A DNA stretch of 64,000 nt from an uncultured Chitinophaga sp. (GCA_902168205.1 CABHOK010000014.1:62001-126000), one strand, 5' to 3'; positions 8,672 to 18,125 are shown, counted from the first letter of the stretch. Program-made: numbers and translations. Notes: generated by a model not told the origin, from the letters alone.

Positions 8672-9904
8672 TCAATCGCCCTTTTCAAGTCCTTTTAACC
8701 TTCGCTTGGCATCTTTATAAGCTTCATCTTTTCTGCCAGCCTTTTTCTTCACCAGGTTAAACCAGCGTTTGGCTTCTGCTTTGTTACCTTGCTTCTGTGC
8801 AATTTCGCCAAGCGCAATCATGGAGTATAAATAATATCCTGATTCGGTAGCTTCAATCTGTTCGGCAAACTTCATACAGAGTTGATAGTAAGTTTTGGCT
8901 TCGTCCAGCCGCTTGCGAGCCTCGTAGATTTGCCCGAGAAAAAAAGATGCATACCGGCCGCTGGTGGCTTCATAACCAACCATGCCGCTATCAATGCGTG
9001 TTAAAATATTTCTACAAACCGGTTCTGCTTCCGTGAAGCGCCCCATGGAATAAAGCATGCGCGCATAGTACCGGTGGAAGTATGGATTGTCAGGATAAGT
9101 CTGGTATAAATATTCACTGATCTGAAATGCTCCATATTGATCGTTCTCATAACTATTGAGTATACGCATCAGCCATACCATTGCTTCCGTTCGGGTATAG
9201 AATGCATTATACGACACTTCCTTCAGTTGCTTTAGTCCCAACGCTTTATCACCTTTCTTAAAGAACCACAAAACTGGTTTTAATGCCGGGTAATTTTCAG
9301 GCACCCACACCGAAAAATAATTATAGAGTGCATCGCCAAATAAAAGCTCCGGGCTTAAGTCTTGTTTCTCTTTACATTCTTCGAGATAGTCCAGGCCATC
9401 TTTACCTGCCGATGCCGCTTTACGCCAATTCTTTCTTTCTTCATCTGCATATAGCCTTCCCTTGAAACCATAGGCAGCCGCCATAAAGAAAGCAGCTTCT
9501 GTGCGGTAAGCCGGGTAATCATCGTAAAGCTTTTCCCCTACTTCAATGGTTGAGTCCATATAGGCCAGGAAAGTATCATCGTGCGAAGTATCTTTTGTAT
9601 TCGGCATGATCTTCCACCATTCAATCAGTCCCATTAAAAAATAGGGAAGCGGGTGCCAGCGATACCGGGCGCGCAGGTAATGAAATTGAAATTCGGCCCG
9701 CTCGAATTTGAAGTTGTACAGATCGTTCAATGCCTGTGTACACTCCAGTTGCACGCTCACGCTGGAAAGCAAAATGATCGTAGTATCTTTTCGGGTTGTG
9801 AGTTGTGCTTTTGCAGAGAAACCTGCTACTAATAGAAAGGCAACAATCAAAAGCCTGACAAACACCGAACCTTTATACATTTGAAACGCTGAACGCTTTA
9901 CCAT
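8672..9904 (-). CDS. Secreted tetratricopeptide-repeat protein
   Basis: 410 residues. A signal peptide (VRLLIVAFLLVAGFSAKA|Q) is followed by helical repeats with TPR spacing, for example ALNDLYNFKFERAEFQF near 60, MLYSMGRFTEAEPVCRNIL near 285, and YEARKRLDEAKTYYQLCMK and AQKQGNKAEAKRWFNLVKK towards the end. Probably periplasmic and a protein-protein scaffold; partner unknown. Two starts are possible: 9904 (A-rich upstream, chosen) and 9880; the eight residues between them are coded by an 8-bp periodic repeat, so the shorter form may be the ancestral one. Proteins of this type are common beside Cytophagales glycan loci, but no function can be assigned. Confidence 0.82.
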   Translation of the reverse strand: MVKRSAFQMYKGSVFVRLLIVAFLLVAGFSAKAQLTTRKDTTIILLSSVSVQLECTQALNDLYNFKFERAEFQFHYLRARYRWHPLPYFLMGLIEWWKIMPNTKDTSHDDTFLAYMDSTIEVGEKLYDDYPAYRTEAAFFMAAAYGFKGRLYADEERKNWRKAASAGKDGLDYLEECKEKQDLSPELLFGDALYNYFSVWVPENYPALKPVLWFFKKGDKALGLKQLKEVSYNAFYTRTEAMVWLMRILNSYENDQYGAFQISEYLYQTYPDNPYFHRYYARMLYSMGRFTEAEPVCRNILTRIDSGMVGYEATSGRYASFFLGQIYEARKRLDEAKTYYQLCMKFAEQIEATESGYYLYSMIALGEIAQKQGNKAEAKRWFNLVKKKAGRKDEAYKDAKRRLKGLEKGD

Positions 9905-9969
9905 TTATTTGCTTTAAACTTTATTAAAACCTGCGGCATCAAGGCCGAAGATTTGAATCCCGACTTTCC

Positions 9970-10608
9970 ATGACGACATTCCCGGAACCCGAAACTAAAT
10001 CATTCTTCGCTACCGACAAAAGATTGTTATTCATTCTGTTGTGCCTGATAACACTCTTGTTGCTCTACATCAAAATCGCCTTTATCGAAAACGAAACTGC
10101 GGCCTTTGAGTTTCTCCAGGATCGTCCGGAAGGAATGATTCTGAAGATCATTGCCGGCCTGAAGCTGTTTTCCATCCCGCTCATTTACCTGTGGAAATTC
10201 ACGGTTATTGCCTTCGTGATCTGGATTGGTTGCTTCATGTTCGGCTACCGGGTAACCTATACGCAATGTTGGGGTGTGGTAATCGGTGCAGAATATATTT
10301 TTCTTATCCCGGAGGTTCTGAAGATCATGTGGTTTATGGTGATTGAGACAGATCCCAGCTACAACGACATTGGTGCTTTCTACCCGTTTTCACTCATGCA
10401 TTTTTTTGATTATTACTCCATCGACAAACGGTGGGCCTACCCGCTGCGCGCATTAAATCTTTTTGAGATAGTCTATTGGTATATGCTCGTAATCGGCATT
10501 AATCACTACGCCCGCAAAGACCAGCAATATGTATGGATCATCGTGTCGTGCTCCTATATTTTGCTATTCTTTTTGTGGTTGTTGTTTTATGTTATGGTGT
10601 ATGATTGA
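9970..10608 (+). CDS. Small integral membrane protein, unknown
   Basis: 212 residues with about five hydrophobic spans (about 19-37, 58-87, 96-118, 160-177 and 186-209) and a soluble N-terminal tail (MTTFPEPETKSFFATDKR). The second span carries FVIWIGCFMFGYRVTY and the central loop SYNDIGAFYPFSLMHFFDYY, which vaguely recalls Yip1-like proteins, but I do not recognise the family. It starts 66 bp from the divergent TPR gene start, so the two may share a control region. Confidence 0.75.
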   Translation: MTTFPEPETKSFFATDKRLLFILLCLITLLLLYIKIAFIENETAAFEFLQDRPEGMILKIIAGLKLFSIPLIYLWKFTVIAFVIWIGCFMFGYRVTYTQCWGVVIGAEYIFLIPEVLKIMWFMVIETDPSYNDIGAFYPFSLMHFFDYYSIDKRWAYPLRALNLFEIVYWYMLVIGINHYARKDQQYVWIIVSCSYILLFFLWLLFYVMVYD

Positions 10609-10677
10609 CAGGACCGAAGTCAGGAAACTGGTGGGCTTTCTTGAAAATTGAAGTATAGAAGGTGAGCCGTTCTCTAG

Positions 10678-10882
10678 AGTCCGAACGTTAGAAAGACCGG
10701 AAGTCCGGAAGATGAGGTATATATACTCAATGGATTACTCGCTTACGCACCACGAGCTTTCGAACTCTCAGCTCTATGAATTCTACTTCTAAATTTCTCC
10801 GCTTAGCACCTACATTTTTTATTTCTGACATTCTATCTTCTGGGTTTTACTTTCGGTCTTCCGAACTTTCCGACTTCTCTTC
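10678..10882. repeat. Inverted arms of an 8-bp-period degenerate repeat (AGTCCGGA type)
   Basis: Left arm 10678-10717 reads as 8-bp units AGTCCGAA, CGTTAGAA, AGACCGGA, AGTCCGGA, AGATGAGG. The right arm is in reverse orientation: TTTCTGAC, ATTCTATC, TTCTGGGT (10822-10845), then after five bases TTTCGGTC, TTCCGAAC, TTTCCGAC (10851-10874). About 100 bp between the arms hold no recognisable gene. The same unit flanks the four-helix-bundle gene at 57786-58292. Confidence 0.7.
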
Positions 10883-10887
10883 TTCCC

Positions 10888-12000
10888 TCATCGAAAAAAC
10901 TTCCTAACTCCCTCACAAACCTGCGCTACTTGCTGCTCTGTCATTCCCGGCCAAAGGGGGAGGCTCAAACAAGTTTCTGCTATCTTTTCGGTTATTGGGA
11001 AATCGCCTTTACGAAAATTCAGCGACTCGTATGGTCTCTGTAGATGTGGCGGAACAGGATAGTGAATCATGGTACCAATGCCACGTTCTGTAAGATAGAA
11101 GCTGAGTTTATCGCGGAACTTCGTTCGGACCACAAACAGATGGTATACATGATCCGCTTCTTTATCAGACAACGGGAGTACTATATCACCAACATGCTTG
11201 AGTTGTTCAAGATATAGTGAAGCAAGTTCTCTGCGTTGCTCATTCCAGGCTTCGAGATGTTTTAATTTTACGCGAAGAATTGCTGCCTGCATCTCATCCA
11301 ACCGTGAGTTCACGCCCAGATATAGTGCTATATTCTTTTCTTTAAGTCCGTAGTTCCTATACTGTTTTACGAAGGTCGCGAGTTGTTCGCTAGCTGTTGT
11401 CACAGCACCTCCATCGCCCAACGCTCCAAGATTTTTTGTGGGATAGAAACTAGTAGCGTTGATCGTTCCCCAACTGCCTGTAAAAGTCTTTAACCAGCGG
11501 CTGCCCTGTGCCTGCGCATTGTCTTCAACAGTAAAAAGTTTATGACGCTCAGCCAGTTCCATTATCGCTGTCATGTTGCAGGCCTGGCCATATAGATGTA
11601 CCGGTAAAATTGCTTTTGTGCGGGGTGTTATCACCTCTTCTATTCTTGAAGTATCGATATTAAACGTACTCTCATCCGGTTCTACCGGAACAACCGTTGC
11701 ACCCGTTCGGCTAACAGCGAGCCATGTGGCGAGGTAAGTATGAGCAGGAACGATGACCTCGTCACCCGGCTTTACATCACACGCCAACAAGCTCATGGTC
11801 AATGCGTCAAGCCCGTTGCCGACACCTATACAGAAGGGGATTTCATGCCATGCAGCATACTCCTTTTCAAAGGCATTTACTTCTTCGCCCAACACAAAAG
11901 CGCTCCGATCGTAAACCTGTTGAACAGCCTGCTGCACGGCTGTCTTTATGATAGTGTGTTGTGGCTCCAGCGATAAAAATGGTATAGGTTCTTTACTCAT
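10888..12000 (-). CDS. DegT/DnrJ/EryC1/StrS family sugar aminotransferase
   Basis: 370 residues, usual family length. The PLP lysine is Lys189 in SFYPTKNLGALGDGG; other family marks are GVGNGLDALTMSL near 59-71, VPAHTYLATWLA near 84-95, VHLYGQ near 134-139 and VEDNAQAQGS near 158-167. These enzymes transaminate keto-deoxy nucleotide sugars with glutamate. The FdtB/QdtB branch (dTDP-3-keto-6-deoxyhexose) is the closest by eye, but the regiochemistry is not certain. No matching dehydratase or isomerase is in the window. A TATCTTTG promoter box lies just upstream. Confidence 0.9.
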   Translation of the reverse strand: MSKEPIPFLSLEPQHTIIKTAVQQAVQQVYDRSAFVLGEEVNAFEKEYAAWHEIPFCIGVGNGLDALTMSLLACDVKPGDEVIVPAHTYLATWLAVSRTGATVVPVEPDESTFNIDTSRIEEVITPRTKAILPVHLYGQACNMTAIMELAERHKLFTVEDNAQAQGSRWLKTFTGSWGTINATSFYPTKNLGALGDGGAVTTASEQLATFVKQYRNYGLKEKNIALYLGVNSRLDEMQAAILRVKLKHLEAWNEQRRELASLYLEQLKHVGDIVLPLSDKEADHVYHLFVVRTKFRDKLSFYLTERGIGTMIHYPVPPHLQRPYESLNFRKGDFPITEKIAETCLSLPLWPGMTEQQVAQVCEGVRKFFR

Positions 12001-12031
12001 GCGATGTGCCTATAACTAAACTTTTCCGATT

Positions 12032-12039
12032 CAAAGATA
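12032..12039 (-). promoter_or_regulatory. Candidate -7 promoter box for the DegT gene
   Basis: On the minus strand TATCTTTG fits TAnnTTTG exactly, 32 bases upstream of the aminotransferase start. No clear -33 TTG was seen at the expected distance. Confidence 0.45.
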
Positions 12040-12144
12040 CACGTCTTCATTACCCGTAGCCGTTCTATAAATCTATTCCACGGAAAAAGTAAAAATTCCC
12101 TTATTTTCGGGCTTTTAAATTACAGGTCATCATTTTCATACAAC

Positions 12145-15108
12145 ATGAATTTTCAGAAAACCAATAACATCACCGGCTGGATAGTTTTTGCCGTTGCTCT
12201 CATTACGTATTGGCTCACCATGGAGGAAACCGCCAGCTATTGGGATTGTGGTGAATTTATTTCGGTATCGTATAAGTTACAGGTGCCTCACCCGCCCGGA
12301 GCTCCTTTCTTTCTCTTGCTCGGCCGCCTCTTCTCTTTCCTTGCCTTCGGTGATGTAACAAAAGTTGCTTACTGGATAAACTTCAGCAGTGTACTGGCCA
12401 GTGCCTTCACTGCATTGTTCCTCTTCTGGTCTATCGTTCTGTTTGGCCGCAAGCTGATGAAGATCAGAACCGAAGAAGAATTAACATCTGATAAAACATG
12501 GGTATTAATGGGCGCTGGTCTGATCGGATCACTGGCCTATACCTTTACTGACTCTGCATGGTTCTCGGCTGTTGAAGCAGAGGTATATGCTATGTCATCT
12601 TTCTTCACAGCCTTTGTTGTATGGGCGATGTTGAAGTGGGATGTTATTGAAGACGAATCAAAAGCCAACCGCTGGTTGTTGCTTATATTCTATATGATGG
12701 GACTTTCCATTGGTGTCCACTTGTTGAACCTGGTTACGATCCCTGCCCTGGCACTGATTTACTATTTCAAAAAATACAAGCCTACTACCTGGGGCGTTAT
12801 TGGTGCCATGCTGGTAAGTCTGTTGATCATTTTCTTCATCAACGATATAATTATCCCGGGACTGCCAACATTAGCTGGCAAGTTTGAGATATTCTTTATC
12901 AATAGCGTAGGTCTTCCATTCGGTTCGGGTGCGATCATCTTTGCTTTATTACTATTTACTGCACTGATCTGGGGAATTATATATTCTCAAAAACAAGAAC
13001 ACGTGTTACTCAATACGGCATTAAATGCACTAGCCTTTGTACTTATCGGATATGCATCTTATGCACTGGTGGTTATCCGTTCAAACGACAATACACCAAT
13101 CGATGAGAATGACCCTTCGGATGTGATGAGCTTTGTAAGCTACCTGAAGCGTGAGCAGTACGGAAGCCGTCCGTTGTTGTATGGTCCTTATTTCACGGCA
13201 CAACCTATCGGTATAAAAGAAGGTGGCGCTATTTATAAGAAAGGAAAAGACAAGTATGAGATCAAGGATCATAAGTTTGAGTATGAATATGAACCCGGTC
13301 AGCAAACTATATTACCACGTATCTATAGCAGCGATCCGGATCATGCACAGATATACCGTGAGACATTAGGATTACAGGAAGGACAGAAGCCAAGTTTTGG
13401 CGATAACATTAGCTTCATGGTTCAGCATCAGATTGGCTGGATGTATGTGCGCTACTTCTTCTTCAACTTTGCAGGTCGCGAAAGTGATATTCAGAATGCT
13501 GATTGGATGGGCCCCTCAAACTGGTTTGAAGAACTCCCGCCTATGCTTTCTGAAAACCGTGGACGGAATAACTTCTTTATGATTCCGTTTGTACTCGGAC
13601 TTGTAGGTATGTTCTACCAGTCGGTGCACAACACGCGTAACTTTGTTGTTGTAGCGCTGCTGTTTATACTTACCGGTGTTGCCCTTGTTATATACCTGAA
13701 CTCGCCTCCTACCGAGCCGCGCGAGCGTGACTATATCTATACCGGATCGTATTATGCATACTGCTTCTGGATAGGTTTTGCTGTAATTGCTATAGCGGAG
13801 ACATTAGGTAAATACCTGGGCAATCTGCGAACAGCCGGCATTGTAGCTACACTCATTGCACTGCCTGCACCGGTACTGATGGCACAGCAGGGCTGGGACG
13901 ATCACGATCGTGCTAATCGTTACTTCTCGGTTGACTCTGCCGTGAATTACCTGCAGTCGTGCGCGAAGGATGGTGTGCTCTTTACGGGTGGTGATAATGA
14001 TACCTTCCCGCTATGGTATGCACAGGATGTTGAAGGCGTGCGCACTGATCTTCGTGTTATTGTATTGAGTTACTACAATACAGACTGGTACATCGAGCAG
14101 ACTACGCGCAGTGCATACGAGTCGAAGCCGTTCCCATATACATTAACCCTTGCCAATTACCGTGACGATAAAACGCAATATATACCATACTATAATGCCG
14201 GCATCAAACAAATGGATCTTGTTAAGTATCTCCAGTTACTGCGCGATAACAACAAGAGCCTGTTGAACCCTGAATACCGTGGCGAGCGCTATATGCTTCC
14301 TACCAAAGACATTGTATTGAAAGTAGATGTAGACAAGGTAAAACAACTCGGTATAATTCCGGAAGGAATGGATAGCCTCGTGGTACCTGAAATGCATTTA
14401 CGCGTAAAAGGAAATTCACTGGAGCGTAAAGATCTGGCTATGCTTGATCTGCTCGCTACCGGAAACTGGGAGCGCCCGCTATATGTTAACAATACATCAT
14501 TGGCGCAGTTTAATGTAGACCTGAGCCGTTATGTTGTACAGGAAGGAAATGCATATCGCATTTTACCGGTACTGAATCCGAAGCCGTTTAACCAGTCAGA
14601 ACTGGTGAACACTACTGTAAGCTTCGAAAACATGACGAAGAAATTCCAGTTCAGAAATGTGGACGACCCTTCGGTATACTATACACAGGATTACCGTAAC
14701 TTTATTTTGAACCACCGCAGCAGTTTCAATTCATTGGCTGAAGCGCTGATCAAGAAAGGTGATTCAGCAAAAGCCCGCGAAGTGTTGTTATTCAGTCTTG
14801 CAAAAATGCCGGATGCTTCTGTTCGTTACGACTATACATCTGCACAGGCAGTAGGCTTACTCTTCGAAGTTGGTGAAAAAGAAAAAGCCATTGAAGTTGC
14901 CAATGCCATGTGGACACGTGCTGATCAACTGGCCGAATACTATATCAAGAAACGTGAATACGGCCGCGAGCTACAGATCAACATTGTTATACTGGGCGAG
15001 TTGCAAAATACATTACACCGCTACGGTGAAGAGGAGCTTGCCAAGAAAATTGAAGATGCATACTCGAAACACTCTTCAACGTTTCAACTGGATCGATCCA
15101 ACTACTAA
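12145..15108 (+). CDS. DUF2723 (TMEM260-like) membrane protein with C-terminal soluble domain
   Basis: 987 residues. The N-terminal half is polytopic (about 12 spans up to residue 590) with the family's opening TYWLTMEETASYWDCGEF and KLQVPHPPGAPFF, where the acidic Asp/Glu in the first loop resemble the catalytic acid of GT-C transferases. The C-terminal third is soluble, with FTGGDNDTFPLWYAQDVEGVRTD (first part) and a helical, TPR-like end. The eukaryotic homologue TMEM260 is a protein O-mannosyltransferase, so a GT-C protein glycosylation role is a reasonable inference for the bacterial members, not shown here. It stands alone on the plus strand and ends at a strong terminator. Confidence 0.88.
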   Translation: MNFQKTNNITGWIVFAVALITYWLTMEETASYWDCGEFISVSYKLQVPHPPGAPFFLLLGRLFSFLAFGDVTKVAYWINFSSVLASAFTALFLFWSIVLFGRKLMKIRTEEELTSDKTWVLMGAGLIGSLAYTFTDSAWFSAVEAEVYAMSSFFTAFVVWAMLKWDVIEDESKANRWLLLIFYMMGLSIGVHLLNLVTIPALALIYYFKKYKPTTWGVIGAMLVSLLIIFFINDIIIPGLPTLAGKFEIFFINSVGLPFGSGAIIFALLLFTALIWGIIYSQKQEHVLLNTALNALAFVLIGYASYALVVIRSNDNTPIDENDPSDVMSFVSYLKREQYGSRPLLYGPYFTAQPIGIKEGGAIYKKGKDKYEIKDHKFEYEYEPGQQTILPRIYSSDPDHAQIYRETLGLQEGQKPSFGDNISFMVQHQIGWMYVRYFFFNFAGRESDIQNADWMGPSNWFEELPPMLSENRGRNNFFMIPFVLGLVGMFYQSVHNTRNFVVVALLFILTGVALVIYLNSPPTEPRERDYIYTGSYYAYCFWIGFAVIAIAETLGKYLGNLRTAGIVATLIALPAPVLMAQQGWDDHDRANRYFSVDSAVNYLQSCAKDGVLFTGGDNDTFPLWYAQDVEGVRTDLRVIVLSYYNTDWYIEQTTRSAYESKPFPYTLTLANYRDDKTQYIPYYNAGIKQMDLVKYLQLLRDNNKSLLNPEYRGERYMLPTKDIVLKVDVDKVKQLGIIPEGMDSLVVPEMHLRVKGNSLERKDLAMLDLLATGNWERPLYVNNTSLAQFNVDLSRYVVQEGNAYRILPVLNPKPFNQSELVNTTVSFENMTKKFQFRNVDDPSVYYTQDYRNFILNHRSSFNSLAEALIKKGDSAKAREVLLFSLAKMPDASVRYDYTSAQAVGLLFEVGEKEKAIEVANAMWTRADQLAEYYIKKREYGRELQINIVILGELQNTLHRYGEEELAKKIEDAYSKHSSTFQLDRSNY

Positions 15109-15120
15109 ACTAAATACAAG

Positions 15121-15149
15121 AACCCTTCGGAATCCCCGAAGGGTTTTTT
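15121..15149 (+). terminator. Rho-independent terminator
   Basis: Stem AACCCTTCGG (15121-15130) pairs perfectly with CCGAAGGGTT (15136-15145) around a five-base loop and is followed by a T run. It ends the DUF2723 gene. Confidence 0.9.
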
Positions 15150-15245
15150 AATCGCTTCTTTTTAACGGATCATCGCTAAATCTTTTTATTGCCGTTTTGT
15201 TTCCTGAACTTTATGGTCCGGGGATAAGCTCTTGTTATTCTGATT

Positions 15246-15626
15246 GTGAAACAGGTTACCGCCATATTGTTAACACTCTACGCACTTTCCATGCTCAGCT
15301 ATGGATCGTTGGAGATAGGGCACGATATGTTGCACTGGATGGCAACTCATTATCATAGCAACCTGCATAATCACGATCATGATCACCATCACACATTTCA
15401 TGATCATGAACATCATCATGATACACACGATCATCATCACCTTTCTGAAAATAATTCCGCTGAGGGTACAGAATTCCCGTCCTTAATTCATTTCTTTCTT
15501 TACTATCAGCAACGTCCGTCCTTTTCATTTATCATCTCTTATACGGGTATATTGGGAATGCCTGGCACATTTTCTGTTCAGCACGTTGACAGTGATCCAT
15601 CAACACCTCCTCCTCAAATAGCATAA
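15246..15626 (+). CDS. Histidine-rich secreted or membrane-anchored small protein
   Basis: 126 residues starting at GTG. A hydrophobic N-terminal segment (VTAILLTLYALSMLSYGS, about 4-21) looks like a signal peptide or anchor. Residues 35-65 hold 17 histidines in 31 positions, alternating with Asp/Asn/Glu (HNHDHDHHH and similar), a composition that binds Zn, Ni, Cu or Co. The C-terminal part FPSLIHFFLYYQQRPSFSF and a Pro-rich end resemble small proteins encoded in front of metal transporters. It precedes a TonB-dependent receptor by 154 bp, so a periplasmic metal chaperone or buffer is likely. Not a recognised family; the metal is unknown. Confidence 0.72.
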   Translation: MKQVTAILLTLYALSMLSYGSLEIGHDMLHWMATHYHSNLHNHDHDHHHTFHDHEHHHDTHDHHHLSENNSAEGTEFPSLIHFFLYYQQRPSFSFIISYTGILGMPGTFSVQHVDSDPSTPPPQIA

Positions 15627-15644
15627 GTATATATTTGCTCCTAT

Positions 15645-15662
15645 TCTGGTGATTTCACCAGA
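15645..15662. promoter_or_regulatory. Perfect 18-bp inverted repeat upstream of TonB receptor
   Basis: TCTGGTGA-TT-TCACCAGA has 8-bp perfect arms and a two-base spacer, 118 bp before the receptor start and 18 bp after the stop of the His-rich gene. No T run follows, so a dimeric repressor operator (for example for a metal sensor) is more likely than a terminator. Confidence 0.5.
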
Positions 15663-15780
15663 TGACGTGCTTTTGCAAACAAAATTGCCAGGTGCACTTG
15701 TACGGACTTTTTCTTCAAGATGTATCCTTCGTCAGGATATATACTGTTTTCATTTTTCTACTATTTGATTATTAAAACCA

Positions 15781-18036
15781 ATGAAATATACCATACTTCA
15801 TTTCGGTATGTTTTTGTTCGCCATTCATATAGCTGTGGCGCAAGGAACACTTACCGGAGTGATTACTAATTCAGAAAACACCCCACTGCCCGATGCAAAC
15901 ATTTTTATACAATCATTGCAACGTGGCACATCAGCCGATAAATTGGGGCGTTTCCAATTTAGAAATATACCACCGGGAGACTACAATGTAACGGTCTCCA
16001 ATATAGGCTATGCCTCCGTAAGTCAGCAAGTAATAATCAAGGATGGCGAAACGGCAACTCTCACGACTGCATTAACACCCGGAGGTTTACTTTTATCAGA
16101 TGTTGTAATTACCGGTCAACCAGATCATGATGCCAACACTATTTCGCAGGTTGATATCAAACTGCGACCTGTTAACACATCGCAGGATATACTTCGCATG
16201 GTGCCCGGTTTATTTATCGCCCAACATGCCGGTGGTGGTAAAGCCGAACAAATATTTTTACGAGGCTTTGATATTGACCATGGCACTGATATAAACCTGG
16301 AAGTAGATGGTTTACCGGTAAACATGGTGTCGCATGCACATGGACAGGGTTACTCCGATCTTCACTTTCTTATACCGGAACTCGTTGATCATGTCGATTT
16401 CAACAAAGGACCATACTATGCTGATAAAGGCAACCTGACCACTGCTGGCTACGCATCTTTCCTTACGCGTAATTCACTTGATCAGAATATGGTAAAGATT
16501 GAGGGTGGAAGATTCGGCACGTTGCGAAATGTAAACGCGATCAATCTTCTGAAGCGAAACGAAGGCAACAAGCGCGAAAACCTATATATAGCTTCCGAGT
16601 TTTTCAGAACAGACGGATACTTTCAGTATAACCAGTACTTCAACCGGATTAACCTGATGACCAAGTATAACACTACGATAAATGATAACCAGACGCTCAC
16701 CATAGGCGCCTCTACATTTACCAGTAGCTGGGATGCTTCGGGACAAGTACCGGAACGAGCTGTTGAAAGTGGAGTCATATCACGCTTCGGGTCCATCGAC
16801 CCCACTGAAGGCGGAGAAACTTCGCGCACCAACGCGTGGGTAAAACATACTGCAGCCCAGGACGATGGAGGTATATTTGAGAATCAATTATACTATACCA
16901 AGTATCACTTTAAACTCATCTCGAATTTTACATTCTTTCTGAACGATCCGGTTAATGGTGATCAGATCACACAAAGTGAATCTCGAAATATATATGGGTA
17001 CAACGGCAACTATCATCGCGAATCTTTATTAGGACAAAAAACATTACTCAGTAAAATCGGTGCGGGCTTTCGGTATGATGATGTGAATGATATTCATTTA
17101 TACCATACTCGTTCGCGCAAGCAATTCATCAATGATGTAGCCCGTGGTGATATAGATGAGACTAATTTATTCGCGTATGTGAATGAAACACTTTACCTGT
17201 CGCATAGACTCTCGCTGAATGCTGCTGTGCGACTCGATCATTTTACATTTAACTATACAGATGCTTTAACAGCCGATTACAAAAAGCAGAGTGTCAGTAA
17301 AGCTGCTGTATCACCGAAGTTTAACATCAGCTATAACGCTACACCGAATCTGAACCTCTTCATTAAAAGCGGTATAGGGTTTCACTCCAACGATACACGT
17401 GTTGTTGTGGCTGAAAGTGGCGAAGATATTCTGCCCAAAGCGTACGGTATAGACATAGGGGGTACCTGGAAGCTGGGGAATTCTATTATTGTAAACGCTG
17501 CGCTGTGGACACTCGATCTCGATCAGGAATTTGTATATGTAGGAGATGAAGGCATTGTAGAGCCAAGCGGAAAAACGTCACGGAAAGGAATTGACGTATC
17601 GATTCGTTACCAGGTGGCACCTTGGCTATATTTCGATACTGATGTTAACCTGACTGATCCGAAAGCCAAAGGCGAACCGGAAGGACAAGATTATATACCA
17701 TTAGCGCCTACGTTTACCAGCATTGGCGGACTTACCTTCCGCATGAAGAACGGCCTGAACGGCAGCTTGCGTTATCGGTATATGGGCGATCGTGCTGCCA
17801 ATGAAGATAACTCGGTAGTAGCTGATGGATATTTTCTGGCAGATGCTATTGTGAAATATACACGGACGCGTTTCGAGCTGAGCTTTACTGCCGAGAATAT
17901 ATTTAATACCAAGTGGAAAGAAGCGCAGTTCGACACGGAGTCGCGATTATTTAATGAGGCTGAACCTGTTTCTGAAATACACTTTACACCGGGAACACCT
18001 TTCTTCTTAAAGGCAGGAGTTTCAGTATTCTTTTAG
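15781..18036 (+). CDS. TonB-dependent receptor with carboxypeptidase-regulatory N-domain
   Basis: 751 residues. Signal peptide to about residue 20 (FAIHIAVA|Q), then a CarboxypepD_reg-like beta domain (about 22-105; GTLTGVITNSENTPLPDANIF), a plug with DVVITGQPD and IFLRGFDIDHGTDINLEVDG, and a 22-strand barrel ending in Phe (SVFF). The plug segment VSHAHGQGYSDLHFLIPELV defines a particular subgroup of receptors. It imports a ligand across the outer membrane with TonB-ExbBD energy. The preceding His-rich gene argues for a metal or metal chelate, but the ligand is inferred only from context. No SusD partner is present. Confidence 0.92.
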   Translation: MKYTILHFGMFLFAIHIAVAQGTLTGVITNSENTPLPDANIFIQSLQRGTSADKLGRFQFRNIPPGDYNVTVSNIGYASVSQQVIIKDGETATLTTALTPGGLLLSDVVITGQPDHDANTISQVDIKLRPVNTSQDILRMVPGLFIAQHAGGGKAEQIFLRGFDIDHGTDINLEVDGLPVNMVSHAHGQGYSDLHFLIPELVDHVDFNKGPYYADKGNLTTAGYASFLTRNSLDQNMVKIEGGRFGTLRNVNAINLLKRNEGNKRENLYIASEFFRTDGYFQYNQYFNRINLMTKYNTTINDNQTLTIGASTFTSSWDASGQVPERAVESGVISRFGSIDPTEGGETSRTNAWVKHTAAQDDGGIFENQLYYTKYHFKLISNFTFFLNDPVNGDQITQSESRNIYGYNGNYHRESLLGQKTLLSKIGAGFRYDDVNDIHLYHTRSRKQFINDVARGDIDETNLFAYVNETLYLSHRLSLNAAVRLDHFTFNYTDALTADYKKQSVSKAAVSPKFNISYNATPNLNLFIKSGIGFHSNDTRVVVAESGEDILPKAYGIDIGGTWKLGNSIIVNAALWTLDLDQEFVYVGDEGIVEPSGKTSRKGIDVSIRYQVAPWLYFDTDVNLTDPKAKGEPEGQDYIPLAPTFTSIGGLTFRMKNGLNGSLRYRYMGDRAANEDNSVVADGYFLADAIVKYTRTRFELSFTAENIFNTKWKEAQFDTESRLFNEAEPVSEIHFTPGTPFFLKAGVSVFF

Positions 18037-18070
18037 CGTGTAGTAATAAGTGAAACTTGCTTAAAACAAA

Positions 18071-18093
18071 GAAGCCCCGTGATGCGGGGCTTC
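18071..18093. terminator. Bidirectional terminator between TonB receptor and lpdA
   Basis: GAAGCCCCG (18071-18079) pairs with CGGGGCTTC (18085-18093) around TGATG. T-rich sequence follows on the plus strand and A-rich sequence precedes it, so it can serve both convergent genes. Confidence 0.88.
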
Positions 18094-18125
18094 TCCTATT
18101 TTAAACCAGGTCCGTGCGGTATATA

